Source: Myxococcales bacterium
Lineage (GTDB): Bacteria > Myxococcota_A > UBA9042
NCBI GenBank assembly: GCA_009692465.1
Contig: SHZD01000012.1
Coordinates: 1 to 52,254, forward strand
Direction of reading: 5' to 3'
Length of the DNA: 52,254 nt
This document shows, piece after piece, positions 17,031 through 26,020 of the stretch; position 1 is the stretch's first letter; every line of letters starts with the position of its first letter. The notes under the pieces are model-generated. The model had not been told where the DNA came from. It saw only the letters and a list, made by a program, of their open reading frames with translations, and did not search any database. The position numbers and the translations under genes were made by a program.

Positions 17031-18823
17031 CAGTCCAGCTCGTCGCCGTCTTTTTCGCGCTCCAAGTACCGATAAATCGTGCGCACATCGACGCCGAGAA
17101 CCTTGGCCGTCTGCGCCCGGTTGCCGCCATTGATGCCCAAAACTTTGCGCACGTAGCTGGCAGCAAACGATTCTTTGGCCTCGACCAGCGCTTCAATATG
17201 GCCGGCTTGGATTTCGGCCAGTTCCAGATCGGCGGCGTTGATTTCACCGCGGTCGGCAAACACCAGCGCCTTCTTGATGCGATTCTCTAACTCGCGAATA
17301 TTGCCGGGCCACTGATGAAACTGCATCGCGCGCAGGGCGTCATCGGTGAATCCGTGGACGTTGACATTCATTTCCGCCGCAAAGCGGCGCAGAAAATACT
17401 TGGCCAACAGTGGAAGATCTTCGCCACGGTCGCGCAGCGGCGGCAGTTCCAAGCGCACCACATTGAGTCGGTAGTACAGATCCTCTCGAAATCGCTGGGA
17501 TTTTACTTCCAGTCCGAGATTGCGATTCGTCGCTGCAACCACCCGAATGTCAATATCCCGTGGCGAGTGCTCACCTAGGCGCGTGACGCGACGTTCCTCC
17601 AACACCCGCAGCAACTTAACCTGCAGCGGCATTGGCATTTCACCGATCTCGTCTAGGAAAAGAGTGCCACCGTTGGCCGATTGAAACTTGCCCTCGCGGG
17701 TCGCAATTGCGCCGGTGAATGCACCGCGAATGTGGCCAAACAGCTCAGATTCCAACAGGTTTTCAGGGATAGCGCCGCAATTGATCGCTACGAACGGTCC
17801 CTTGGCGCGCGGCGACCGGCGATGCAGTTCATTGGCGACCAGTTCCTTGCCGGTGCCCGTCTCGCCGGTAATCAGTACCGAAATGTCGGTGGCGGCAACT
17901 TTGTCCACCCGCCGAAACAGGTCGCGCATCGAATCCGAGGCCCCGATAAGCGAGCCAAAGTTCATGCGCTCAATCTGCGCGGTCAGACTCTGATTGGTTA
18001 GCTGTAATTCATTGATTAGGATGGCATTGCGCAGAACCATCGATGCCTGCGCTGCAAATACCGTCGCGACTTCTCTGGCTTCCTCTGTAAATAAATTCAC
18101 CACGTTATCGTTGCCGAGGTAAATGACCCCCAGCAGCTCGCCGCGGGTCTGCAGTGGCGCGCACAACACCGAACAGATTTTGAAATCCATCACCGACTGC
18201 GCCATCGAAAACTCGCGGTCGTGAAGCGCATCGGAGACGATAATCGGCTGACGCGTCTGCAGCACTCTGTCAACGATCGAATCGGAGATAGCCAGCTGAC
18301 CCGACCCCGCCTTACCGCCCGCAGTCCGTGACACCCGCACTTGTGGGGTGCCATCGATCAACAGCGAAACCACGCCGCGCGCCGCTTGAGTCACTTCGAT
18401 AATGGTGTCGAGCATGGTCTCGAGCAGGCGATCGACGTCATAAGTCCCAGCTAATGCTTCGGAAAACCTAGCAAGACTTGTGAGTAGACCGGCGCCAGAA
18501 GTGCCCGTCCGCACCCCGGACTCGCGCGACCGCGACACCGCTTGATAGCGCAGCCTCACCGTACCAAAGTCTAAAATATCGCCTTGTTGCAGCGTATGGC
18601 GGTCCGCCCGACGACCATTGACCACGAATTTGTCGCCGACGGCCTCGATGACGACGTTTTTGCCGACGACCTGAACGTGGGCATGCACATCGGAAATACC
18701 ACGACCTCGCAATCGCACGTCGCAATTGGCGTCGGTACCGATGCTAAAAACACCCTTATCGACCGAATGCGTTGCCTTGACGGTGTCGCCCGGACCAAGC
18801 TCAATGAATGTCATGGGGGTCAT
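17030..18823 (-). CDS. FHA-GAF sigma54-dependent transcriptional activator
   Basis: A 597-residue enhancer-binding protein. Residues about 8-95 form an FHA domain (SIGTDANCDVRLRGRGISDV with a following His), which binds phosphothreonine; about 125-275 form a GAF domain; about 300-530 the AAA+ domain with Walker A (GETGTGKE), ELFGHIRGAFTGA (the sigma54-contacting loop) and Walker B (LFLDEIGEMP). The C-terminus is a Fis-type helix-turn-helix (NGGNRAQTAKVLGVDVRTIY). FHA-type activators are typical of myxobacteria and are often controlled by Ser/Thr kinases; that regulation is inferred. GAGG lies 7 bases before the ATG. A TPR membrane protein gene lies upstream in the same direction and may share its transcript. 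Confidence 0.94.
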   Translation of the reverse strand: MTPMTFIELGPGDTVKATHSVDKGVFSIGTDANCDVRLRGRGISDVHAHVQVVGKNVVIEAVGDKFVVNGRRADRHTLQQGDILDFGTVRLRYQAVSRSRESGVRTGTSGAGLLTSLARFSEALAGTYDVDRLLETMLDTIIEVTQAARGVVSLLIDGTPQVRVSRTAGGKAGSGQLAISDSIVDRVLQTRQPIIVSDALHDREFSMAQSVMDFKICSVLCAPLQTRGELLGVIYLGNDNVVNLFTEEAREVATVFAAQASMVLRNAILINELQLTNQSLTAQIERMNFGSLIGASDSMRDLFRRVDKVAATDISVLITGETGTGKELVANELHRRSPRAKGPFVAINCGAIPENLLESELFGHIRGAFTGAIATREGKFQSANGGTLFLDEIGEMPMPLQVKLLRVLEERRVTRLGEHSPRDIDIRVVAATNRNLGLEVKSQRFREDLYYRLNVVRLELPPLRDRGEDLPLLAKYFLRRFAAEMNVNVHGFTDDALRAMQFHQWPGNIRELENRIKKALVFADRGEINAADLELAEIQAGHIEALVEAKESFAASYVRKVLGINGGNRAQTAKVLGVDVRTIYRYLEREKDGDELD

Positions 18824-18910
18824 GGGCGCGCCTCGTCAACCGCCGACGAGCATGGCTGCGCTGCAGTCAAAGCGCAATGCGGGCCAATACTATTATGTAG
18901 TATCAGCCAG

Positions 18911-19723
18911 TTAGCGCTCGGCGGCTGATGGCCAGATCGCCCGATGGGTGGTCCAAGCGTCCCAAATGCCCCAGCCAGCAAGCAGCCAAAATGCCGCACC
19001 TGCTGAGATCTGCAGGGCGTCGTCTTTCAAGGGCCGCGGACCCACCCGGCCAGCGTCGCGGTTTTGCAGATACAACGCGACCGACAAGCTGCCAACCAGC
19101 GCCTGACCGCCCAAAAAAAGCCAGCCTTTTTGCGGCTCGCCGTTGGAAAACTGCCCCACGCCAAACGGAAAAAGCGACATTGCCAGCGCCGGCGGGGCCA
19201 AATTGCCGGGCCGGCGCAGGTCGCCATCGATCGGCGGCAGTTCACCTTTGATCACCCCTGTTTCAATCAGGCGCTTGCGTCTTTGCTCAAAGTCATCAAT
19301 CATTTTAGGGGGATACTGGGCTGGCTCCAGCTTGGATTGCGGCGAGCGTACCAAAAGCGCGGTAAACTCATCGGTGGCCGCATCGCGCTTGCCCTGCCAC
19401 CAGTAGGCGGCCCCAAGGTACTCGCGGGCTTTGAATTCGCGGCGCACGTCGAGACGATTGACGGGGTAAAGCAACGCGGCGAGACGCTCGATCGCCTTGT
19501 CAAACTCATGGTATTTGAAGTAGTTAACGGCTGTTTCCCACTGCGCGCCGAGGTCCTCTTCGGGTGATCCCAGTTTGCGAGAATCGACGGAACCGGCATC
19601 GACTGGGCTTGGCGAAGGAGGGGTAGTCGGCCCCGGCGGAGCGGCCACCGCAACAACGCAACTCGCCCAAACCACGATCGCGATGGTTGCACAAATCACA
19701 GTAGTTGCAGAGCGTTGCCGCAT
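18911..19723 (-). CDS. Exported TPR-like protein with membrane-spanning C-terminus
   Basis: A 270-residue envelope protein with a signal sequence or first membrane helix (TTVICATIAIVVWASCVVAV), a Pro-rich linker, and TPR-like helices (about 55-140: WETAVNYFKYHEFDKAIERL, then AREYLGAAYWWQGKRDAA). The C-terminal part has small hydrophobic hairpins (FPFGVGQFSNGEPQKGWLFL, ALVGSLSVALYLQ, GAAFWLLAGWGIWDAW) of the kind seen in DUF5683-like proteins. It precedes the FHA-sigma54 activator by 88 bases on the same strand, which suggests a functional link. The function is unknown. Confidence 0.75.
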   Translation of the reverse strand: MRQRSATTVICATIAIVVWASCVVAVAAPPGPTTPPSPSPVDAGSVDSRKLGSPEEDLGAQWETAVNYFKYHEFDKAIERLAALLYPVNRLDVRREFKAREYLGAAYWWQGKRDAATDEFTALLVRSPQSKLEPAQYPPKMIDDFEQRRKRLIETGVIKGELPPIDGDLRRPGNLAPPALAMSLFPFGVGQFSNGEPQKGWLFLGGQALVGSLSVALYLQNRDAGRVGPRPLKDDALQISAGAAFWLLAGWGIWDAWTTHRAIWPSAAER

Positions 19724-19866
19724 TTAGAACTGCAGACCAGTCAGCAAGGCATAGCTTGCCTTGTGGCGATGCTACGGCAGGTAGGCGCGGCTGTGAAGAA
19801 TGGCTTGAGAATCCGCCCCAGCCCTGCAAAACTACGCGGCGGCGCTGGGCGCTCACGAGTCATCGA

Positions 19867-20547
19867 ATGCACCACCTTACTCGGACTTACCGTATTATTT
19901 CTATGCTGTTAGTGGCAGGTCTGCTATTCACTGCTTGTGCAGTACCGGTCCGTTACGTTGTGCCCGGCCATCAACTCGCTGGCCTCCAAGTATTTGGCAA
20001 GTCGCTGCTGCTGGCAGAGCCGGGCGGCGCAACGGAGGCCAAGACGATTATTGGCATCGAATCCAGCGATGGCACCGTCACTCTTGAGGCAGCCGATCCG
20101 AACGCCCATGACCAGCTGCAGCGTCTAGTGGCTGCACAGCCGCGCGAAGAAGTGATCCTGACGACCAGCGACACACGGCTGTGGCCTTCGATTCTTGGCG
20201 GCGCCGTCGGTGCTCAAATTGGTTATGTTATTGCGTTGATCTTCGCTGTGGGAGCCAACGATGGTCCAGGTGGCATGCGCGATGAGGATGGCCAGCGGTT
20301 TCTTATCGGTATGGCCTACGGTCTTGGTATCGGGACGTTGGCCGGCGTGGGCGTGGGCTCGATACTGGCCGGTCGCATCAAGTACCGCGAGATCCTAGCG
20401 ACTGCCGCCGTAACTGGAAAAATGCCGCCGGTTGCCAAGCCAGTGCCTTCTTTTGGTCCAACTCCTCCGCCTTCGCTGCCCCCGGCGATTGGCGCTGCTG
20501 CCGATCCCACAGCGCCAGTTTTGCAGCCGCCGCCAGCAGCACCTTGA
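19867..20547 (+). CDS. Predicted lipoprotein of unknown function
   Basis: A 226-residue predicted lipoprotein. The start at 19867 gives a normal signal peptide (basic n-region, core IISMLLVAGLLFTAC with lipobox LFTAC). Residues about 30-110 are polar with beta character; about 118-175 contain two Gly-rich hydrophobic stretches (SILGGAVGAQIGYVIALIFA and GLGIGTLAGVGVGSILAGRI), resembling a glycine-zipper hairpin. The tail is Pro/Ala-rich. It is divergent from the TPR protein and followed by a DMT-family transporter. I do not recognise a family. Confidence 0.7.
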   Translation: MHHLTRTYRIISMLLVAGLLFTACAVPVRYVVPGHQLAGLQVFGKSLLLAEPGGATEAKTIIGIESSDGTVTLEAADPNAHDQLQRLVAAQPREEVILTTSDTRLWPSILGGAVGAQIGYVIALIFAVGANDGPGGMRDEDGQRFLIGMAYGLGIGTLAGVGVGSILAGRIKYREILATAAVTGKMPPVAKPVPSFGPTPPPSLPPAIGAAADPTAPVLQPPPAAP

Positions 20548-20578
20548 AACAAATCACCTTATCCCAGACCATGGCATT

Positions 20579-21406
20579 TTGGATCCCGCCGCCACCGCCG
20601 CGGTCCTGACGGCCGCCTTGCTTCATGCTGGTTGGTCGGCGGCGCTCAAGCGCGCGGCCGATCCGCTTCTTGGCGCTTTTGCGATGGCGGTCGGGACCAT
20701 CCCGGTGTGCGTGGTCGCGATGCTGGCGTTGCCGATGCCCCAGGCGGCGGCATGGCCGTGGATGGCGGTGTCGGTTGCGGTGCACTTGGTCTACTTCAGC
20801 GCTATGGCGTTGGCGTATCGCGGTGGTCCGCTGGCGCCGCTGTACGCATTGATGCGCGGGACCCCGCCCTTGCTGGTGGCCTTGGCATCGGCTTTTTGGC
20901 TCAGCGAACCCTTGACGACCCGGGGTTGGATTGGTCTGGCGCTGTTGTGCGGGGGCCTGCTGTCGTTGGTACGCGGCCGAGGCGTCGGCGGTTCGGTGCT
21001 GGGATTTGCTTTGTTGTCAGCCTGTTGTACGGCGACCTATACATTGCTGGATGGCATGGGTTCGCGCGCAGCCGGGTTGGCGCCGGCCTATGTGGCGTGG
21101 CACGGCGCGCTACAGAACTCGTTGTTCGCGCTTGGGGTCTTGGCCGTGCGGCCCAGGGCCGCCGTTGATCATCTGCGCAGCCATTTGGGAACCGGTGTGC
21201 TGACCGGGACGGCCTCGGTGGCTGGCTACGCGGCTGTGCTGTGGGCGATGGGCCGGGCCCCGATCGCGTTGGTGGCGGCATTGCGGGAGACCAGCGTGAT
21301 CTTAGCCGCATTGCTCGGCGCCGTTTGGTTGCGCGAGCATTTAGGCTGGCGGCAGTGGTTGGCCACGGCTTTGGTGGCGTTGGGGGCGGCGACGATGCAT
21401 TTGTGA
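20579..21406 (+). CDS. EamA/DMT-family membrane transporter
   Basis: A polytopic inner-membrane protein of about 276 residues with some ten hydrophobic segments arranged as two EamA repeats. Each repeat has the typical end pattern (APLYALMRGTPPLLVALASA and ALVAALRETSVILAALLGAV, then a W(L/I)-G-x-x-L-x-x-G motif). The family exports metabolites or drugs; the substrate is unknown. The start is uncertain: no ATG or GTG fits, and the TTG at 20579 gives a normal N-terminus and leaves about 30 bases after the lipoprotein gene. An earlier in-frame ATG at 20432 would overlap that gene by over 100 bases and add a non-hydrophobic leader, so I rejected it. Confidence 0.78.
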   Translation: MDPAATAAVLTAALLHAGWSAALKRAADPLLGAFAMAVGTIPVCVVAMLALPMPQAAAWPWMAVSVAVHLVYFSAMALAYRGGPLAPLYALMRGTPPLLVALASAFWLSEPLTTRGWIGLALLCGGLLSLVRGRGVGGSVLGFALLSACCTATYTLLDGMGSRAAGLAPAYVAWHGALQNSLFALGVLAVRPRAAVDHLRSHLGTGVLTGTASVAGYAAVLWAMGRAPIALVAALRETSVILAALLGAVWLREHLGWRQWLATALVALGAATMHL

Positions 21407-21633
21407 GCCCAGCGGAATGCGCGGCTGCGCAATTGTGAACGCGCCGAATTCGGCGCCTGTGTATTTTTGGCCGCCTGCAATCGGCGACGGCAGGGCCATT
21501 AGTCTCCACCACGGATAGGGTTGTCGATTCGGCGCTTGCCGCCGTCCGCTTGCCCCGCTAGCCTTGGGGTGGTCAGGACGGCGACGCCGCGGGCTACAAT
21601 CGCCGATACTCAAGTAGAAATGAGGAGTTGAAA

Positions 21634-22473
21634 ATGGCTGCCCCACAATCGTCCATGATGAAGAATCTGGCCAAGATGAAGTTCAAGTCGTTCGCGATCA
21701 AGCTTCCAGTCGATTGGCAGCAGCCGCAGGGCAACCCCAAGGCCAAGCAGTACACCGATTCCTTTAAACCGTCGGAACGGATGGCGGTCCCAGATCCGAG
21801 CAAGCTGTTTGTGCCGGCCTCCGTCAACAAGTACCACGTTGACACTGTCAGCACGATCTCTGGAAAATTCGAGAAGTATATCGACGGAATCTGCGACGCC
21901 ATCTGCCAAGGGTGGAGCACATACCACTCGACCGTCTGCCTAACCATGGTCAACATTGCCGGTCCCGTCGCCGCCGGCGGCATGTTGGTCGGCCCACCGC
22001 TGACTCCGCTGATCCTGGCCTCAGGTCCAAAAGCCACCGCCAACGAAGCCAAATATTCGCGGATCATCGCAACCGTGGTCGGCACGGCCTTTACGTCCTG
22101 GCAGAGCAGCGTCAAGGTCGCCGGGATGCCGTGGTACCCCGCTTTTGCTGCTTTCCCGGGGCCGATGGCGCCGCCGATGCCCAATGTCCCATGTCCAATT
22201 GTGGCGTTGGTTCAGGTCAATGCGTCGCTGCAAGATTCTGCACTGAAGGGCCAAATGGTCGGCCAACTGGGCGATCCCAAAGCCCAGCATCATGCAGAGC
22301 TGTTTGAGTCGGTCTCGGTCGCTGTCAACAAGTGCTTCACGATTTGGACCGCTAGCACGATGGTCACTAATGTTCTGGGTTTTGGGCCAATTCCGACGTT
22401 TGTGCCGCCGTTTGTCCCTGTCGGCCCGGTAGTGGGCGGCATGGGCAATCAAACACCAGGTGGCATGGCGTAG
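21634..22473 (+). CDS. Unrecognised Gly/Pro/Met-rich protein
   Basis: A 279-residue protein that I do not recognise. It lacks a signal peptide. Residues about 1-60 are polar, 70-105 helical (KYIDGICDAICQGWSTYHST), followed by a Gly/Pro stretch (GPVAAGGMLVGPPLTPLILA), a second helical part ending in SWQSSVKVAGMPWYPAFAAF, then PGPMAPPMPNVPCPIVAL. The end is again Gly/Pro-rich (FVPPFVPVGPVVGGMGNQTP). Two repeated helix-then-GP-rich halves suggest an internal duplication. GGAG lies 7 bases before the ATG. The stop TAG overlaps the start of a tandem repeat pair. It could belong to a secretion or injection system, but nothing nearby supports that. Confidence 0.7.
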   Translation: MAAPQSSMMKNLAKMKFKSFAIKLPVDWQQPQGNPKAKQYTDSFKPSERMAVPDPSKLFVPASVNKYHVDTVSTISGKFEKYIDGICDAICQGWSTYHSTVCLTMVNIAGPVAAGGMLVGPPLTPLILASGPKATANEAKYSRIIATVVGTAFTSWQSSVKVAGMPWYPAFAAFPGPMAPPMPNVPCPIVALVQVNASLQDSALKGQMVGQLGDPKAQHHAELFESVSVAVNKCFTIWTASTMVTNVLGFGPIPTFVPPFVPVGPVVGGMGNQTPGGMA

Positions 22474-22607
22474 AGAGCCGATCAAATCGGATTTGCTCGG
22501 CGTCTCAATGCTTGTTTCGTGGGTCGCGAGCGGTCGCCCAGGGCGTGCCGCCGCTGCAGTTTTGTTCGGGAATTCTCCCCGCTGAGACCTCAATGGGTCA
22601 GGTCTGA
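22472..22607 (+). repeat. Intergenic repeat, first of two tandem 136-bp copies
   Basis: Begins at AGAGAGCCGATCAAATCGGA, whose CAAATC and GATTTG can pair, and carries the shared core TGCTTGTTTCGTGGGTCGCG. The next 136 bases repeat it with few changes. Its first two bases are the last two of the stop codon of the upstream gene. Confidence 0.9.
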
Positions 22608-22770
22608 AGAGAGCCGATCAAATGGGATTTGCTCGGCGTCTCAGTGCTTGTTTCGTGGGTCGCGAGCGGTCGCCCAGGGCGTGCCGCCGCTCCAGTTTTG
22701 TTCGGGAATTCTCCCCGCTGAGAGCTCAATTGGTCAGGTCCGTAGAGAGCAATTGTCGGCCAGTTCCTAG
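22608..22770 (+). repeat. Intergenic repeat, second tandem copy with a GGAACTGGCC-type end
   Basis: A near-identical second copy (for example GATCAAATGGG for GATCAAATCGG, and GCTCCAG for GCTGCAG). After about 136 bases it continues through TAGAGAGCAATTGTCGG into GGCCAGTTCCTAG, which is the end sequence of the other repeats. That end holds the TAG stop (22769-22767, minus strand) of the convergent lipoprotein gene. Confidence 0.88.
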
Positions 22771-23168
22771 GGCAGGTTCCACGGTCGCCTGACCGCCGTC
22801 TCATTGAGGTCCAGTCGCCAACGACCGCCTTCGCGAACTAGCACCCAATCGCGCACCATGGCGCCGGCGCTAACTTCAAGGACCAATCGCGTCCCTGAAG
22901 GCGAAATCTTTTTGATAACTGTTGGTTGCGTAATCGTGCCGAGGCCGACACCAGCTTTGCCACGCGCCGAAGTTAACGCCGCCAAGTAGGGTCGAGAACT
23001 CACCGTGATCAACTCAAAAACCGCGGATTGATTGCCGTTTTTCAGCGCAGTCTCGAGGTCGCTGGGCAGCAATTCCGGGCCGCGGGCGCAGCCGCCCAAG
23101 CCACAGCCCAACGCAAGGACTCCCGCACATGCTCGCCAGCGCGGTCTGCGATCAGAACGCCATGCCAC
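22767..23168 (-). CDS. Small predicted lipoprotein
   Basis: A 133-residue lipoprotein: basic n-region (WRSDRRPRWR), core ACAGVLALGCGLGGC with lipobox LGGC, then a compact domain with NGNQSAVFELITVSSRPYLA and a final V-x-E-G-G-R-W-R-L-D-L motif typical of small periplasmic lipoproteins. I chose the GTG at 23168 (8 bases after the upstream stop); a TTG directly before it is also possible. Its end motif resembles that of the next upstream gene, so the two look like diverged duplicates in one operon. Function unknown. Confidence 0.68.
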   Translation of the reverse strand: MAWRSDRRPRWRACAGVLALGCGLGGCARGPELLPSDLETALKNGNQSAVFELITVSSRPYLAALTSARGKAGVGLGTITQPTVIKKISPSGTRLVLEVSAGAMVRDWVLVREGGRWRLDLNETAVRRPWNLP

Positions 23169-23175
23169 CAAGCGC

Positions 23176-23700
23176 CTAATGCAGCTGAATTGACTTGGCA
23201 AACGACTCCATTTCCAGCAAATCCAGCTTCCAGTGGCCATCGACCAGCACCAGCGGAACTTCCGCCTCACCTTTGCCACTCTTCTTCTTGAGCCGAACCA
23301 CGCTGCGTTTCTCGCCGGTCTCGACTTTGATGACGTCGCCGTCGGGGATAATCGTCGGCGGCGGTTTGCACGTCACGAATACCGTAAATTGCCCGGCACT
23401 GCGCTTTTCCACTTCGGGGGCCAAGGCAATGATTTTGGCCGCTTTGGGCTCGACAAAGCGCGAAAAATCCGCAATCGCTTCAGGTAGCCGTTCTTTGGCC
23501 GAACAGGCGGTCTTGTTCAAGTCTGCCAGCGACTCGCGGGCATTTTGCAGCACCAATTCCGGTGGATCGCGGCAGGCCACCGGCGCCAGCAACGCAGCGC
23601 AAAGAAGCATGACCGTGGGCCTAAACTGCCGTGCCTGTGACCCATGCGTTGGCAATCGGTGGGCATCAGGCGGCAGTGGTGGGGCAATCGCAGGCATCAT
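23176..23700 (-). CDS. Small predicted lipoprotein, possible paralogue of its neighbour
   Basis: About 174 residues, with a core TVMLLCAALLAPVAC ending in a lipobox. The mature part has AKERLPEAIADFSRFVEPKA, a beta-rich section, and the final motif PLVLVDGHWKLDLLEME, close to VREGGRWRLDL in the downstream lipoprotein. The start is uncertain: two adjacent ATGs near 23700 are preferred, but no good ribosome site is seen and the n-region is long. The reading frame is open upstream to about 24003, but that part has no recognisable domain. The downstream gene begins within 10 bases of its stop. Confidence 0.65.
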   Translation of the reverse strand: MMPAIAPPLPPDAHRLPTHGSQARQFRPTVMLLCAALLAPVACRDPPELVLQNARESLADLNKTACSAKERLPEAIADFSRFVEPKAAKIIALAPEVEKRSAGQFTVFVTCKPPPTIIPDGDVIKVETGEKRSVVRLKKKSGKGEAEVPLVLVDGHWKLDLLEMESFAKSIQLH

Positions 23701-23936
23701 GGGCGGTAGGTCGCACAGAAGCCACGTGACGTCAAGGCGGGTCCGACTCTCGGGTCCCCCGCTTGCGGCGCAACTCGGCGTCGGCGCTCCAGTCCGGTGC
23801 TCAACGGCCTCGGAGGCCGCCTCCGCTCCGGGCTTCACTTCTCCTTGATTTGCAACCCCAATCGGGGGCCCGGAGAAAATTTCGGTGGGGAATTTGGGGA
23901 CTGCGCTGGCTCCGCTGGTCGGTTGCCGGCCGCGGC

Positions 23937-25994
23937 TCACTTGGCGGTCAAATTCCACACGCCATCCCAGTCGCGCGGTGGATTTTCTTGCAAGAGTGCA
24001 CATCGATTGGCTAATTCAGCGCTTGGACCATCGGCTGGCGCCAATTGATTGGCATGGCGAAACTGCGCCGCTGCTTGGCCAAAACCGCCAGCCCGGTAGG
24101 CTGATAAACCCAGCGCATAGGCTTGCGTGGCCTCTTCGCTTAGCGCGCTGGGGCCCTGAGCCAAGCCATCGATGGTGAAAAGGCGTATCGGCGTCTGCTT
24201 GCCAACCACGCGCACGACATCGATTTCGCGAAACCGAAACGTGGAAGTTGGATTCGCCTCCACTGCCGCTTTGGTCTCTTCGGTCAAAAGCAACTGGGTG
24301 TGGTAGACCTTGTTGACCCCTTCGATGCGCGACGCCAGATTGACGGCGTCGCCCACCACCGTGTAATCCTGCGTTTCCAAGCCGCCAACATTGCCAACCA
24401 CCATATCGCCGGTGTGGATGCCGATTCGCACCGTCAATTTGGGCCACGGTTTGGCGCGCACCACCTCGCCAATGCGTTGCACCGCAGCCAATTGCACCAC
24501 GGCGGCCAAACACGCCCGCGCGGCGTGATCTGGACGCGGAATCGGCGCTCCAAAGAACCCCATCGCATTGTCACCGATAAACTTGTCGACCACACCGCCC
24601 GATGTTGAAATTGCGCTCGCCAGTTCCGACAAGTAAGTGTTCAAAATTTCGACCACTTCTTCGGGCGGTCGCACTTCAGCGAAAGTGGTGAATCCGGCGA
24701 TATCCGAGAACATTACAGTCAAATTGCGGCGCTGACCGCCTTGCTGCGCCTCTGGATTGGTGAGCAAGTAGTCGACCACCTCCGGCGCCAAATAGCGCTT
24801 GAAGGTGCGCTCCAGCTTTTGGCGCTCACGCAGGCCGTGAACCATCGCGTTGAAGGCCACGGCCATCAGCTTGATCTCGGTGGGCCCCACCGCTGCCACT
24901 TGGACGTCCAAGTCGCCGTTCGCTACCTGGGTCGCCGCGCGTTCAATCGCCATCACCGGTTTGGCCAACCGCTGCGCAAACACTGCACCCGCGATCATGG
25001 CGACCAACAGCGACGCCAACGCGGCCAAAGCCAGCGCATCGCGGACCGCCAAAAGGGCCGCAAAGCCCGTGTCAACGTCGCGGGCAATCACCAGATTGCC
25101 AATCGTGCGGCGGGCTTCAATGTCTTGCAGCAAGTGCTTGTAGGCCAGCCAACGCCGGCCTTCGTGCAAGTGGGCCACGGTGGTGTGAGCCGCACCTTTG
25201 ATCACCGAATTGGTCACCGCGATGGGGATATCACCCTCGGCTTTGCCGTCGTGATTGTACAAGGCCATATGCACGCCGCGGCCCGCCAGCGCCACGTCGG
25301 CCAGCAGATCTTTAGCCCGCACCAATTGCACAAACAGCGCCTTGGGTTGGCCGCCAAGTAGGGTCGCGCGAACTAGAAGCACATGCAGACCCTGCGCGCC
25401 GGGCGCAGGCAGCAAGCCGGACTCGATCAGCAGCGGATCGCGACCATCGATCGCCATCGCGCCGCTGTCGTGCGGTGCTGCCGGCGGCCTGCCCGGCGCA
25501 GTGGTCAGTGATACGTCATCGGGAGCCAAGGCGTCGCGAATCGCCGACAGCTTCATCAGCGACTGCCCAACATTGGTCGGCGCCGCCGTCGAATACAGCA
25601 ACCTGCCTTTGCCGTCGGCGACTGCCACCAGCGCCTGAGCGCCCGCTTGGCGCGCCCAACTCCAATCCGCGTCCACCAAATTGCGGTGCAGTAATAAAGT
25701 ACGATCGGCGTCGGATTCTTCAGAGCCCAAGCCAAAATCGGCCGCGTCGTCGGTGCCCGTGGCCACTTGCCGAAATACCGGCAGCACATAGCTCAGGTCG
25801 GAGATCGAGCGAAAGGCCTCGTAACGTAATGCTAAACTGCGGTCTAGCTGGTCCTTGGCCGACTCGAAATCTAGGCGCGCCTGCTGTTCAGCGCGGTCCT
25901 CCATCAAGTGCTGAGCGGCGACCACGAGGATGCCGACGGCAAGCAGCGCAACCATGGACAAGATCGCGACGAGTCGCGCCCGCAGTGAACCCAT
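23937..25994 (-). CDS. Membrane-bound class III adenylate cyclase with HAMP domain
   Basis: A 685-residue sensor cyclase that would make cAMP. It has an N-terminal membrane helix (about 7-27), an extracytoplasmic domain of about 280 residues, a second helix (about 318-340), a HAMP region (about 341-393) and a cyclase domain (about 420-600). Catalytic residues are present: metal-binding Asp431 (FSDIAGFTTF) and Asp475 (FIGDN), Lys471 (VDKFIGD), Asp543 (QDYT), and Asn552 and Arg556 (NLASRIE). The Lys/Asp pair fits ATP rather than GTP as substrate. The C-terminal tail (about 610-685) is TPR-like. The signal sensed is not known. No effector gene lies beside it. Confidence 0.9.
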   Translation of the reverse strand: MGSLRARLVAILSMVALLAVGILVVAAQHLMEDRAEQQARLDFESAKDQLDRSLALRYEAFRSISDLSYVLPVFRQVATGTDDAADFGLGSEESDADRTLLLHRNLVDADWSWARQAGAQALVAVADGKGRLLYSTAAPTNVGQSLMKLSAIRDALAPDDVSLTTAPGRPPAAPHDSGAMAIDGRDPLLIESGLLPAPGAQGLHVLLVRATLLGGQPKALFVQLVRAKDLLADVALAGRGVHMALYNHDGKAEGDIPIAVTNSVIKGAAHTTVAHLHEGRRWLAYKHLLQDIEARRTIGNLVIARDVDTGFAALLAVRDALALAALASLLVAMIAGAVFAQRLAKPVMAIERAATQVANGDLDVQVAAVGPTEIKLMAVAFNAMVHGLRERQKLERTFKRYLAPEVVDYLLTNPEAQQGGQRRNLTVMFSDIAGFTTFAEVRPPEEVVEILNTYLSELASAISTSGGVVDKFIGDNAMGFFGAPIPRPDHAARACLAAVVQLAAVQRIGEVVRAKPWPKLTVRIGIHTGDMVVGNVGGLETQDYTVVGDAVNLASRIEGVNKVYHTQLLLTEETKAAVEANPTSTFRFREIDVVRVVGKQTPIRLFTIDGLAQGPSALSEEATQAYALGLSAYRAGGFGQAAAQFRHANQLAPADGPSAELANRCALLQENPPRDWDGVWNLTAK

Positions 25995-26020
25995 TCGTTT
26001 CGCCCCTTGCTGCTACCGGT

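Noticed and set aside
20432..20578. Earlier start for the DMT transporter
   Set aside because: It would overlap the lipoprotein gene by over 100 bases and add a polar leader; a TTG at 20579 fits better.
22519..22770. Open frame inside the tandem repeat pair
   Set aside because: It consists of translated repeat copies only.
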